A stretch of 64,000 bases of DNA from Mesorhabditis belari. Lineage: Eukaryota > Nematoda > Chromadorea > Rhabditida > Rhabditidae. Position numbers and translations under genes: made by a program. The notes under the pieces were generated by a model, which made no database searches, was not told the origin of the DNA, and saw only the letters and a program-made list of their open reading frames with translations. Location: NCBI GenBank assembly GCA_958450365.1, contig CAUEEP010000922.1:1-64000 (forward strand), read 5' to 3'. This document shows, piece after piece, positions 11,406 through 21,918 of the stretch (its first letter is position 1; each line of letters starts with the position of its first letter).

Positions 11406-11977
11406 TTTCAAATAAGGATGTTACAAGAATACAAATTGACAATTGAGTAAATTGAATACAAACTTGATATGCTAATGAATAAAATAATAGTGTGTTTATC
11501 TGGATCTGGGAAAATCTGGGAACATAAATTGTGCGTGAAAGAGAGGAAAGAAAAACACGCCATCACAGACGAATCACCCCCCCCTCATTCCCCATCCCAT
11601 TCCTTTCTCCGACACCCTTTGACCCAGTCACTTTTTTGCCTTTTTCTGGTCTACATACGATTAAAAAAGATAAAGATAGCATCAAACGTTGCAAGTTTCC
11701 GTCTTGTCACGGAGAGCTCGCTTAAAAAAGAAAGAAAAAGAGAATCATTGAGCAAAAGGACGTGTGAAAATCACACCATTAGCAGTTTCGAGATTAAACC
11801 ACAACTCATTTATCTCAGGGCAAAGTGACAGTTTCAAAAAAGTGGTCGGGGAAATGCGTAGTCATTTAGTCTAAGTACTTGAAAATTCTTTATTGACTAA
11901 AAAGAAAAGATCCAAAAGATTAAAGGAACCACCTCTAAAAACATAAATAATTCAAACTGAAGAACCTTTGAATTACA

Positions 11978-12410
11978 CTATCGTCGATATCGTGCATACT
12001 GTGGCTGTCTTCCTCGGTCGATGAAATGCTGCTTGAAGGGCAATCCTGATCCGCCAAAACCTAACAATAAGTCATATGTTGCTTTTTTGTAAGTCTGTAC
12101 ATGATCAAGATCAATTGAGCTGACGAGGTTGATCTCTTCACTAGCTCCCACTTCAGCACCTTTCTAAATAGAAAATTAAGAAAATAATGGTTTTCACATC
12201 CAAGATCAACTATACGAACAGTACCATTGCATTGTAACCATCGTTCTCAATTACTAATTTATAACTTGTGAACGATCTTAAGCTCTATCTTAATATTTTA
12301 TTGATATTCTTGATACTGTAAAATGAGACCTTTCCATTAGGTCCTAGCTTGAAAGGCAGTTGTTGAAAGATCCTGAATGGTTTTCTCGGATTTGTTTCAT
12401 TTGTCGGCAT
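11978..12410 (-). CDS. Small unknown protein, 88 residues
   Basis: Two exons, 12410-12330 and 12163-11978, join in frame (GTCTCA donor, TTTAG acceptor). The start is MPTNETNPRKPFRIF and the C-terminus is GRQPQYARYRR followed by TAG. An acceptor-like TTTTCAG lies 5 bases in front of the ATG, which suits spliced-leader trans-splicing. The protein is polar and basic at both ends, with a GFGGSG stretch and no signal peptide or membrane segment. I do not recognise a family. The gene lies about 570 bp downstream of the serine palmitoyltransferase start codon on the same strand, so it is upstream in transcription order (minus strand) of that gene. Confidence 0.65.
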
Positions 12411-14721
12411 TTTGCCTGAAAATTAAACTAAAGAGATGTGTCAATTAGTAAAAAAATCTAAAGTGTTGAAGTTTCAAAATCAATGAAATGAACAAGTGAG
12501 TGTGAATCATGACGAGAGTTCCAAAAAATAGTACTCTTCTCTTGCTGCTTTGTGATGAATCACCACACAAACTAATAGCAAGTATTTCAAGGGACGTACC
12601 ACAAACTATTAAAATAAAATACTCGGGTTAAGTAAATTTCGCAATTCCCGTTTGAGGCCTTTATTTGCAATGAGACCAAATCGCTCGGCAACCCCGTCTC
12701 TCGTTAATCGAAAATCTTGGTTTGCTTTCACGTTATTTTTTTCGTTTTCAAAATTGTTGGAGACACGTTAATAAGAAGTTGAGAATAAAATGTCAAATGA
12801 ACGCAGAAAAAAAACTTTGTTGTAGCTGGTTTAACAATTGACACAAATTGATAGTCGAGTAAACGGCAAATTCTTTCAAAAATAAAGAAAAAAACAAAAG
12901 GGAACTGTTTAGGTGGTTGGATAAGAAAAGTATGCCTAGGTTTCAATGAATGAGGGTGGGCAAGATGGAAGGAGTGGAATTGTATAAAGAAAAAAGAAAC
13001 GAGGGGAAATGGGCAAGACGGACCCTCATTCAACAATCAACTCTTTCAACATCAATGAGGGATGGTGCAAATATTTGAAGGGCCAAAGTGCCGACTCGCG
13101 CGAAAGAGCGAGAAAAAATGGAGAGTTGAGAAAAAGAAAATATATTCAGAACTAAAAGAAATAGGCGAAATTTCCGGGCAGCTGAGTGAGAAAAATGGAG
13201 GATGGAGGCCGATCATCCGGAAGACAAATTGAGAAAGAACTCATTCCTATGTAAACGAGGTCAATTTAACTCGAGTCAACGAGGTCAACTCGCAAATTTG
13301 TGAAAGTTAAGAATTCTCAAGAATGTATTGTCAAATAACTGCCTATTTCTCTGCTCTTTAGTTCACTATTACAAAGTTTAGAACCCAAAATACAAAATGG
13401 ATCAAAGTAAGTTGAGCAAAAGTTTGAAACATTTCTGAAAAATCCCCAGCACTTTATCATACTTGTAAGTTCTAATGTGTCTCATCTAATTCTAGTAAGG
13501 TGTGTATAACAGATAAAACAATAGTGACCACAGCACCCATTTCGTAGTTTTTGATTAGAATTGCTGTTTCCTCTTATTTCTTTAGCAAACTCCTTCAAAA
13601 CATCGAGCAAAGCTGGAGAAAAATAAACGGAAATGTGTGGAAAACCTTTCACGAGAAATGTTTGCATTATTCTAAAAGTAAACAGTCAACATGAGTTGGC
13701 TCATTCAGCGTGAGTTCAAAAAGCAGAGCTCTATAATACCAGAAAAATTATTGACTTAAAAATGATTTTACAGTTTCAAAATTTAAGACTCTAAAATGAA
13801 TGACAAACACCAAAAAGGAAAATTTCCATTTGTCGACCGATTTTCCCTTTAGCCTAATTTCGTTGATCAATCAAGATGGTAAACAAATGAAACGTAATGA
13901 GATCAACAAAAAAATCTTTCACAATTTACACTCATTGCAAGTTTATACCGATCAATGATTTCTCTCTTTCACAATGAACGAACAAAAACCTTCGAGTTTC
14001 TCGATTGTTCTATTTGTGGAAACTATTGTGAAATAACGAAATTCAGTTAAATGCTTCATTTCTTGTGTTAAGCTTTTTGCGGTGAATACATGGATCACTC
14101 CTCATAATACATGCCTAATTAATGAACAAAAGATTTCAATCGTCGTGACTTTTTCGATGCAGTTCTCAGAAACTAGCCCAACAAAAATTTTATTCGTCAG
14201 CAACAAACTTTCAATCCTTTTCATAAAGCAAAGATTGAAAAAACCCCGAAAAGTGAACGCTTTGAACTTACAAAAAATGGTAAAGTTGATGCAAACATTG
14301 TTCTAAGTGAAAAGGGAAATAAATTGTTTTAGACTGTTTCGACTCAAAAATTATAAATTATGTCCTCTTTACAAAAAAGAAAAGCAATTTTCGTGCGCAA
14401 AAATTTGATTTGTTTTTACCCAAAAAGTTAAATACACTACACAAGTGAAGAGAAATTCAGTATTTTCTCGTGATTGTAGACCAATTTATTTTCTGTCTGA
14501 TATTGATTTGACTGTGAAAAGAGCCCAAACGTTATGCAAGCATTTTGACTCATCAAATCATCAGCTCACTTTGGTATAATAAGTTCGAATGTTCCTTCCC
14601 TTCACTGTCGCTTCAAATGATAATAAATGCAGAGATTGAAGATGAATCGTCTTTAAGCTATAGATCATCAAATAAATGGAGTAGGTACATAATCTTTTTT
14701 CATTCAGATACATATCTCGGA
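12411..14721. other. Intergenic region between divergent genes
   Basis: About 2.3 kb separating a minus-strand gene from a plus-strand GPCR gene, so it should hold both promoters. It is AT-rich with purine- or pyrimidine-skewed runs. Short open frames here have no domain pattern and no coherent splice structure. A short exon-like ATGGATCAAA with a GTAAG donor at about 13397 could not be extended. Confidence 0.45.
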
Positions 14722-16521
14722 ATGAATTCGACGACTTCTTCGTTGCTTTTTGAAACACAAACACTAAACTCGACTTTTTTTTCATTTTCTCTCTTTTCTT
14801 ACTGTATTGGATGTTTTCTTATCGTGATGTCGATTCTCAACTGCTCGCTTATTTTTCTCCTTTCTTATATTCATTTACAGTGTCATCATAGTTTTCATCC
14901 ACTTTTCAGGTCGGTTTCAAAGGTTATTTAGCGAAGATTTTTGGCACAAAAACAGTAAAAGCGTTTTAGTTCACTTTTTCTGACAGCATTGCTCACATAT
15001 ATTTTTGATTCGGCAAGCCTTGCAATCTGTGGATGTTTGGATTTGTTCGAATATACAAAAACATTTCCGGATTTGTACAACATTTTTGAGTAAGTTTCCA
15101 ACTTTCTATGAAATTAAAAGTGGCAATCGAAAAGTCACTTAGACACTTACATTGTTAACGACTTACAGGCAAGTCCTAGGTAAGTTCTGGGCTGTTACAA
15201 AAAAAGTTAAAAGACATGGCTAGTCAAGCCAAAGTAAGCCCGAAACCACTTTTTGTTTTGTTTTTTATTTTAAGAGGTCGAGATGAATTAATTTGTTAAG
15301 TATCCAGTAATTGAAAATGTGTTTGTATATGTATATCTTAAATTCAAAAAATGAGACTGTTTTAGGTATAGCCTTAAAGTAGAGTAATGTAATGATAGTG
15401 CTCACTATCAGCTTAGAACTTGTTTAGTTTGCTGGAGCGAATATCTTATTTTTATGTTTCACCCATTCTGCTTCTTTTACTTTTCGAACGAACATTTGCC
15501 ACTATATTGGTGGCCACTTATGAATATTCGTATGGATGGAAAGCGACTTTTATATTTACGCAGATCATTACCGTAAGCTATATCAATTTCTAGAGCTCAT
15601 TTGAAGTATCCTAGGTGTTTTCTGTGGGTCTTCTTTGTTATTTTGAGATGGGTATGTTGTATGGTCAAAAGAATAATAATAGATTTTATTATTATATTAG
15701 AAATGAATAGTATTGTGGAAAATCTTTGGAGCTACTTTTTATTTTGCATCTACCTTTCAATGTATTTGGTAGGTTATGAGGCAAATTAAGTGAGAAATGA
15801 AACAAGAATATACCAGGCATTGTTTATATTACTTGTTGTGAATCGCAGACAAATTATCGCTTTGCAAACAGAAAAAGTCACTCTTACATTGAGGTTTGTG
15901 TGTATTTTACATGAAAATAGCTCTTGCGCAATTTGTATACATATATACGAGTTCTTTACTACAGATATCAATTGGCCGAAAATGTGAAAACCATTAAAAT
16001 GTTATCAATATTTTTATTGTTTGATACAATGATAACTCTTATTGATTTGGGAGGCTTCATTGCTTACGGAATTGGAGCACATATCGATAATGAAAGAATT
16101 GATGATGTTGTTTACATTTTATTTTTTACTGGAACTACCGTAGTAAGAATTTTGAGTAGTGTGTTTTGGCTATTAGTTAGTCAAATTAACAAATTTTTGA
16201 TTTAGCGGTTTAGGTAAATTGTGTTCTCGAAAATATTTTCCCATTCATTCTTTTATTCACTACTCATGCCTACTATCGGAAATTTCTGCGGATTTTCGAT
16301 CGAAAATATCGAGAAAAAGAGTCCCCATTTGACCATGCAAAAGTGAAAGGTTTTCATATAAAATGAAATTCCATTCATTTGTTTATTGATATTCAGTGCA
16401 TCAACTCGCTCCGGTACCCACAAAACAGTCGACGAAATTGCGAAATGTTTTGGGAGCAGAAATTGTAATGCAACAAGATACAAATCGATATTTTGAAAAC
16501 CTTAAAGAAATGTGGAAATAA
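14722..16521 (+). CDS. Sre-like chemoreceptor (nematode 7TM GPCR)
   Basis: A seven-transmembrane receptor of the nematode Sre type, expected in chemosensory cilia. The ATG at 14722 (MNSTTSSLLFETQT) lies shortly after an acceptor, and TM1 is IGCFLIVMSILNCSLIFL. Exon 2, from about 14970, joins in phase to give SSLFLTALLTYIFDSASLAI. The exon around 15431 holds the family hallmark LLLLLFERTFATILVATYEY (ER-x-ATI...YE). Further exons near 15700 and 15833 give another membrane segment. YQLAENVKTIKMLSIF near 15965 matches the RYQ-x-x-EN signature at the start of the sixth helix. THAYYRKFLRIFDRKYR and a last exon ending EIVMQQDTNRYF and ENLKEMWK (stop 16519-16521) match the usual Sre C-terminus. Exon edges between 15580 and 15780 are the least certain. 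Confidence 0.82.
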
Positions 16522-17110
16522 AGCTTCAGATTTGCTATAAAACGCTTTTGTTACTTTAGCTAATTTAAATTGTTTACCGTAAAAACTGTAATAGTAGAAT
16601 AGTAGCCCCCCCCCCGCCTCTATAGGAGCATCGCGTAGTTTAAGGGGGGCTACTATTACAGCTTTTACGGTATTGTTGTCATATAATATCAATGATATTA
16701 TACTATTAGCAAGGCAGGTAACGCAAAGCTTTAAATAGTGCATAAAAGTTTTTTATCAAAGATTACCTTTTTAGTCTTTTAATTGAATAGCTCAAAATCT
16801 GATTTTAAACCGAATTTAAAAACTTCACTATCTCCGCTCACATTTTACACATTCATTAAGCATATTGAAAGTTTCGATTCAAAACAGCGTGAATTATTTT
16901 TTTCCCGACTTATTCAAACAAGTTTATGTGTCTAGTTTCGCCATTAGCAGATCTCGGCAAAACTATTTACGCTTGCAAATGGTGCATTTGTTGCAAATTT
17001 GTATTTTCTTTTGAGATCATCTGTGTTGCATTTTACCTAGATATGTTTTTCTTCTGCATCTTCTTTATCCATTTTTTTTGTTTATTAAAGTAATATTTTC
17101 AGTAAGCAAG
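16522..17110. other. Intergenic gap with one MITE
   Basis: About 590 bp between the GPCR stop and the next start codon. It contains the hairpin element at 16577-16670 and otherwise AT-rich sequence with a TTTTCAG acceptor just before the downstream ATG, a likely trans-splice site. Confidence 0.5.
16577..16670. mobile_element. 94-bp hairpin MITE flanked by TA
   Basis: The left end CCGTAAAAACTGTAATAGTAG and the right end CTACTATTACAGCTTTTACGG are inverted copies, except for one base. TA lies on both sides (16575-16576 and 16671-16672), as for Tc1/mariner- or pogo-type insertions. The interior has a run of C paired with a run of G, giving a nearly complete hairpin. The terminal CCGTA and the inner AATAGTAG also occur in the larger element at 6384-7599. 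Confidence 0.85.
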
Positions 17111-17827
17111 ATGTCTTCTCGACGTCACGGCTCCGACGGCGAACCTCCTAAATCTGGATGGAAAGGAACGGTACGTTGCTTGTTTAGTGTATTATTTCTT
17201 AGTTGAAGTTTTATAAATTATTCTAAAAGATAGTTTATTCAAATAAGAACACCATTATTTTGTTGATTTTAGTTGAGTAAAGCGTTGACAAGCGGCAGTG
17301 ATTGGTCAGACAAAGATGAAATTCTCGATGTAATCTATTGGGGCAGGCAAGTTTTTTAACTAAAACACAAACTCTATTGTTGAAAACATCGCGTTTTGTA
17401 AAAGCTTACTAAATTTCGTTTTAGGCAAGCTGTAGCACTACTAATCGGGATTATTTTTGGCGTTGTGCCGGTGAATGGAATCATTGGCCTTGGTGGATAT
17501 GTTGCTATTTCAACGGTTGTCATTCACCAGTTTGTCGTCAAATATCAAAAAGTTTGTTTCTATATAATAACAAAAGTTTATGTGCACTAGGTTGTTTCGG
17601 ATTTTAATGTGCCTGCTTTTTAAACATCATGCTATGAATTCTTTCTGTAGTCAAAGACACTTTTTTGGATTTTCAAGAAAACCAAACCAACCGTTTCTTT
17701 TGTTTAGTTAGATGAAGACTACTTGGGTGGTTTCTGGGAACTGGCAAAAGAAGGATTCGGTGCGGCATTTGCGACTTTTATGGTTTCCTGGATCACAGTT
17801 TATTCGGCTCTGTATTTTAATAACTAG
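17111..17827 (+). CDS. RAB5IF: RAB5IF / OPTI, Rab5-interacting-family ER membrane protein
   Basis: A small two-to-three-helix membrane protein, orthologous in pattern to human RAB5IF (C20orf24). That protein is reported to act as OPTI, a partner in an ER complex for multipass membrane-protein biogenesis. The ATG at 17111 gives MSSRRHGSDGEPPKSG. The family core is SDWSDKDEILDVIYWGRQ, then a membrane segment ALLIGIIFGVVPVNGIIGL. The C-terminal block LDEDYLGGFWELAKEGFG is followed by a last membrane helix and LYFNN, then TAG (17825-17827). There are four exons, about 126 residues, normal for the family. Intron 2 begins GCAAGT (17347), so it is a GC-AG intron that preserves WGRQA. The next gene starts 180 bp downstream with no AATAAA in between, suggesting co-transcription. 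Confidence 0.92.
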
Positions 17828-18006
17828 TTACTCTGCTTTTTATAGCTCTTCCACCAGCTCTTTTTGTCTTATGAGCTTTCTGTGATAATATATGTTTATT
17901 CATTGTTGTTTATTTTAATTTTGAATGCTTTGTTTTTGTTTTATCGTTGTTTTCTACATGTTAAATAGGCTTAATTAAATTTAAATTTTAGCTTGTGCGG
18001 GTGTGA

Positions 18007-20358
18007 ATGTGCTTGTGGTTTGGACTGCTCTATCAATTTGTGCTGATCACCTTGTGCACAGGTTTTTTTTCATGGAGTAAGGGCACTAACTAATTATTAA
18101 GGCGTATCAATTTTCTTTGTGATTCTGTCCCAACCGTGCTCCTTTGATTTGCGAACCGCCGATAAACTTTTTTCAAACCTTCGTGCCCAATTTACTGGAG
18201 ATAAAACAGTTAAGTGGTGTACATATTAAAAATTTTTAAAGTTAAATGTAGAAATCTGCTGCATTATCTCACAACTTTTCGGAGTTCACTTGGGGACATT
18301 GGGCAGTGAGTCCTCTAGCTTCGAGGTATTTTATTAAAAATAAAACAGACCTGTAACACAAACAGTTCAGTTTATCCAAACACTTTGATGAACAACCTTA
18401 TGATTGGGTTGTGTTTTTGGATCCGAACTCCGTCGTTGATGTTAAACGACTGGAAAGTTTTTTAAAGAAACACGACGCGAAAGTTGACCACTTTTTCGGC
18501 TATAAACTACTCGATGAACAGTTTGTATCTTTAAGTTCACAAAAATACGATATTCAGACCCACGATCATTCATCATTTTCGAGGATTCGACTCTATTTCA
18601 AAATTACCATATCCAAGCTTTTCGGCTGGATTTGCATTTTCGTGTGCCCTTTTTAAAAAGTAGAAGAAAAAAATTCAGAATTTAGTAGACAAAGAAATAC
18701 ATTTAGATTGGCTAATCTCCCCGAAGAAAAGAAATCCGCTCATGTTTTTGCTATAGATGCTAAACATGAGGTTAGTTCATGATATAAAAATTACCAAGAA
18801 GAAAGTCACGAGGCAAAATTTAGCTAGCGGCTTTAATAAAAGACTCGCTTGATTTTGAATTGGAGAATGCCGCCGAAATCTTTTGCTTGTTTCCACAAGC
18901 CAACTGCGCTGTAACATATCTATTCCCTCAATACAGGTAAGTTAAACAAAAATCTTTATATTACATTGGAAAATGTGCAGCGTAATCGAAGGATGTGATG
19001 GAGAAAATATCGATAGAGATGAGGTATACACTGCAGTAAAAACTTACTCAGAATTTCATCGATCAAGAGGTGAGTTTTATTTCCCCACCCAAGAAAGCTA
19101 TCTTCAAGATTTTTGACACTTGTGGAACTCATACCCGCAAATATATTGAAGTTGTCTTTGCATTAACCGTGAATAATGGTTAATTTGCATAGGAAACATG
19201 TGCTGTTTTACAATTTTTACAAGATTTTTTGTCAGTTGTTGTGGTTAAAAGAACTTGGGCCAATCAATTGAAGTATGTCGATTACTTCAGCGATATTGAG
19301 GATCAATTTATCCCCACAAAAACTTTTGGAATTACAAACACCGAACGAGGTAAGGGACTGTCGAAGTGGGCGTAGGCGAAATCCCGAATCACCAAAATGC
19401 CAAAAAAGTAGTCAAGCGTTTTTGAAAATTTTTGGTTTTCGCTGTTTTTGAACCCCTAAACCTATCCAAATAATGCTGAAACCACCTTTTTCGTGTTCCT
19501 ATAGCTTTTTCACATTAGAAAACATAAAAACATGCATCAAAACAAACAAAACCAAAGCATAATCTATATTTTTACTACTTTTTTGGCATTTTGGTCATTC
19601 GGGATTTCGCCTACGCCCGTCGAAGTGTATTCCCTTCACAATTGCAGGTCATTGTGCAAAAACGTTGGCGATTTTGAAATATTACGTCAATAACTTGAAG
19701 AACTTTCCGAAAAACAAATGGCTAATCATTGCTGATGATGACACTTTACTGAGTGTTTCCCGACTTTTCAGACTCTTACGTTGTTATAGTGCTTCCGAAG
19801 CGGTAAGTTGAGAAAAAGCAAAGCCAAAACACGTACAATGGATATGTTCTCTGTACTTAAGTTTTCAGATAATTCTTGGTGAACGGTATGGATTTGGATT
19901 TAGTGCTGACGGAACCGATGGCTACGATTATCCGACCGGAGGAGCTGGGTTTGTTTTATAAAAATTGGCTAAAATTTGAGAATTTAGAATGATTTTCTCA
20001 AAAACTGCTGCAAAATCTATAGCGGATAGTTGTGTATGTCCAAGAGCTGACTCTCCTGATGACATGATCCTAGGTGTTAATAGATGAATGTAGTTAAAAT
20101 GGAAATTATTTCAGGGTCATGTGCCCGTTCATTGGGTATTCCAATCATTCACTCTCCGGCTTTTCACCAAGCTCGATCTATTGATTATGCTAAGTGGGTG
20201 AAAGTGTTGAAAGTTTCACACCAGATTTTAGAGCGTATATTACGCAAATTCCACCGATTTCTTTCCATAAATTTGAAGATATTGATCCTTATGAAGAATA
20301 CATGGGACTACTTCACGAAGAAATCCCGACCGATCCTCGACATCACACGGAGCTTTAA
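18007..20358 (+). CDS. B3GLCT: Beta-1,3-glucosyltransferase (B3GLCT, Fringe-like GT31)
   Basis: Adds glucose to O-linked fucose on properly folded thrombospondin type 1 repeats in the ER. The start MCLWFGLLYQFVLITLCTG is a signal peptide; the first intron then joins to SIFFVILSQPCSFDLRTADK. The N-terminal half has YDWVVFLDPNSVVDVKRLES and TIIHHF joined over a 37-bp intron (18521-18557), then SFSAGFAFSCALFKK. The catalytic half starts at VVVVKRTWANQ. It contains IADDDTLLSVSRLFRLL with the DDD metal site, ILGERYGFGF, YPTGGAG, SPDDMILG and GIPIIHSPAFHQARSIDYA. The C-terminus PRHHTEL is a KDEL-like ER retention signal. The frame breaks once at 20194-20213. An intron carries a MITE. Length and motif order match the family; the break is discussed in the findings. 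Confidence 0.92.
19368..19618. mobile_element. 251-bp MITE with 8-bp target duplication
   Basis: Lies inside a B3GLCT intron. The left end GGGCGTAGGCGAAATCCCGA and the right end TCGGGATTTCGCCTACGCCC are perfect inverted repeats; pairing continues over about 45 bases (ACCAAAATGCCAAAAAAGT). GTCGAAGT is duplicated exactly on both sides (19360-19367 and 19619-19626). An 8-bp duplication suggests mobilisation by a hAT-type transposase. It has no coding capacity. Confidence 0.92.
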
Positions 20359-20880
20359 ACAATATCTTATATAACAAACAAGATATAAGTTTTGTACTCG
20401 ATAGTGTATGCCTTGATTTTATATTGCATTTTTAGGGTTTTGGACTTTGTTGCCCACATAGCCTTGGTTTAGGTTTATTCACGAAAGACTTCGTCCATAA
20501 TTTGGACTTTCCACGCCAATTCTATTTACATTAAATTAACGCTTTGGGGCAGGGCTGCTTAAAAATAATGTTGTCATGCTAAATAAAAATTAGATTATCT
20601 TTATAACACTGGTCTTTGTCTAATCGGGAAATAGGTACCTAGGTAGCATCCGAACATTCCCTGTAAAATCTGGTTCGCGGGAAACGGCACAACCCCGCCG
20701 ATATTTGCTTTTGTCGATTGTCCATAATAATTCTGAGAGACAAACACCAAATTTTTCTACGACATATTTTTTTATCGATCCCATTTTCTTGCCAATAAAA
20801 AGTTCAAATATAACCACTATTTATCTCTAAAAGTTACTGAGTTGCTTCTCATATACCTATTCTTACGTCTCTACCTTATA
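20359..20880. other. Intergenic, 3' end of B3GLCT
   Basis: About 520 bp. It contains an AATAAA near 20582, a plausible poly(A) signal for the upstream gene, and then leads to the Tc1-like element. No coding sequence is recognised. Confidence 0.5.
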
Positions 20881-21892
20881 CAGTGGTCAAAAAAGTATTG
20901 GCATCTTCTAGAAAATTTCACATATTGTTTAAAAAATTTCCTGCTATCCATGGATTTTCAATCCGGTTTAAATTTTTAGATACTACAAGAACTAAACTTG
21001 TTATACGTAGAAAAATGCATAAGTACAAAATATGTGCAAAAATTGGCCAAAATAAGTATTGACACCTAAATAAAAATTTAACGTATTTAATATCTAGTTA
21101 AGCCTCCTTGTGCTTTAATGACTTCTTGCATTCTTTTGAGCATGCTCGCGACCAAATTGTGAAGTTTTTGCGTTGAAATCTTACTCCAAATTTCTTGCAC
21201 CTTGTCACAAAGCTCCCTCTTCGAATCGATATCCGCGTAATTGCCGTTTCACATGCGCCCACATACGTTCGAGAGGGTTGCAATTGGGGAATAAGGCAGA
21301 TTTTGAAGAAGATACACATTATTGAGACGAAACCAACCCGGAAGACGATAAAAACGGCATTGTTGTAGCCTCACCGTCCATCCCATCATCAATCCACTTG
21401 TATGTTTAGGGTCGCCATCTTGTTGGAACAGTCAGGACGGACCCATAATTCCTTGTACGCGTGGAAGCATCGAATTTTGGAGTATAATATTTGGCCGCAT
21501 CCATGATCCCGTCGATAAGTACAAGAAGGCCGATTGACTGAGTAGAAAGGCAACCCCAGCACACGATTCCATCACAATTAAATTTCACAGCTGGAATGGT
21601 AGATTTCAACTTATAACGTGCCCCAATTGACTACAAAACCAAGTAAGAAGAAATTACAGTCAAAAACAGAAAAGGTGCCAGTACTTTTTTGGCCTGTTTT
21701 TGCAAGGATTTAGCATTTAAGTTTTTCTTTCTTAGCTTTAATGCCTTTAAACTGCAATTATATTAGCTATCAGCAAGTTCTGATATAATAGTATCTAAAA
21801 ACAAAAGACTAATTAGAAACCAATTAGACTAATTAGAAAATTGGAGGAGATATGTAAAATTCGCGCAAGGTGTCAATACTTTTTGATCACTG
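20881..21892. mobile_element. Degenerate Tc1-like transposon flanked by TA
   Basis: The left end CAGTGGTCAAAAAAGTATTG and the right end CAATACTTTTTGATCACTG are inverted copies with few differences. TA is present on both sides (20879-20880 and 21893-21894), the standard Tc1/mariner target. At 1.0 kb it is shorter than an intact element of about 1.6 kb. The interior has broken transposase sequence on the minus strand. Confidence 0.92.
21098..21630 (-). pseudogene. Tc1-family transposase remnant
   Basis: Minus-strand pieces, in more than one frame, match the catalytic half of Tc1-like transposases. VKFNCDGIVCWGCLSTQSIG with LLVLIDGIMDA lies near 21520-21590. FQQDGDPKHTSG, with the second catalytic aspartate, lies near 21395-21430. 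NCNPLERMWAHVKRQ, with the final glutamate, lies near 21240-21280. Frameshifts separate them and the N-terminal DNA-binding half is absent, so it cannot be active. Confidence 0.85.
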
Positions 21893-21918
21893 TATCACAA
21901 AGAAACCACAGTCATTAG

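Noticed and set aside
12728..13036. 102-residue minus-strand frame rich in F, P and S
   Set aside because: Low-complexity pyrimidine-rich sequence without domain pattern or splice context.
13482..13667. 61-residue minus-strand frame (MQTFLVKGFPHISVYFSPAL)
   Set aside because: Composition is reasonable but there is no splice partner, homology or upstream signal; treated as chance.
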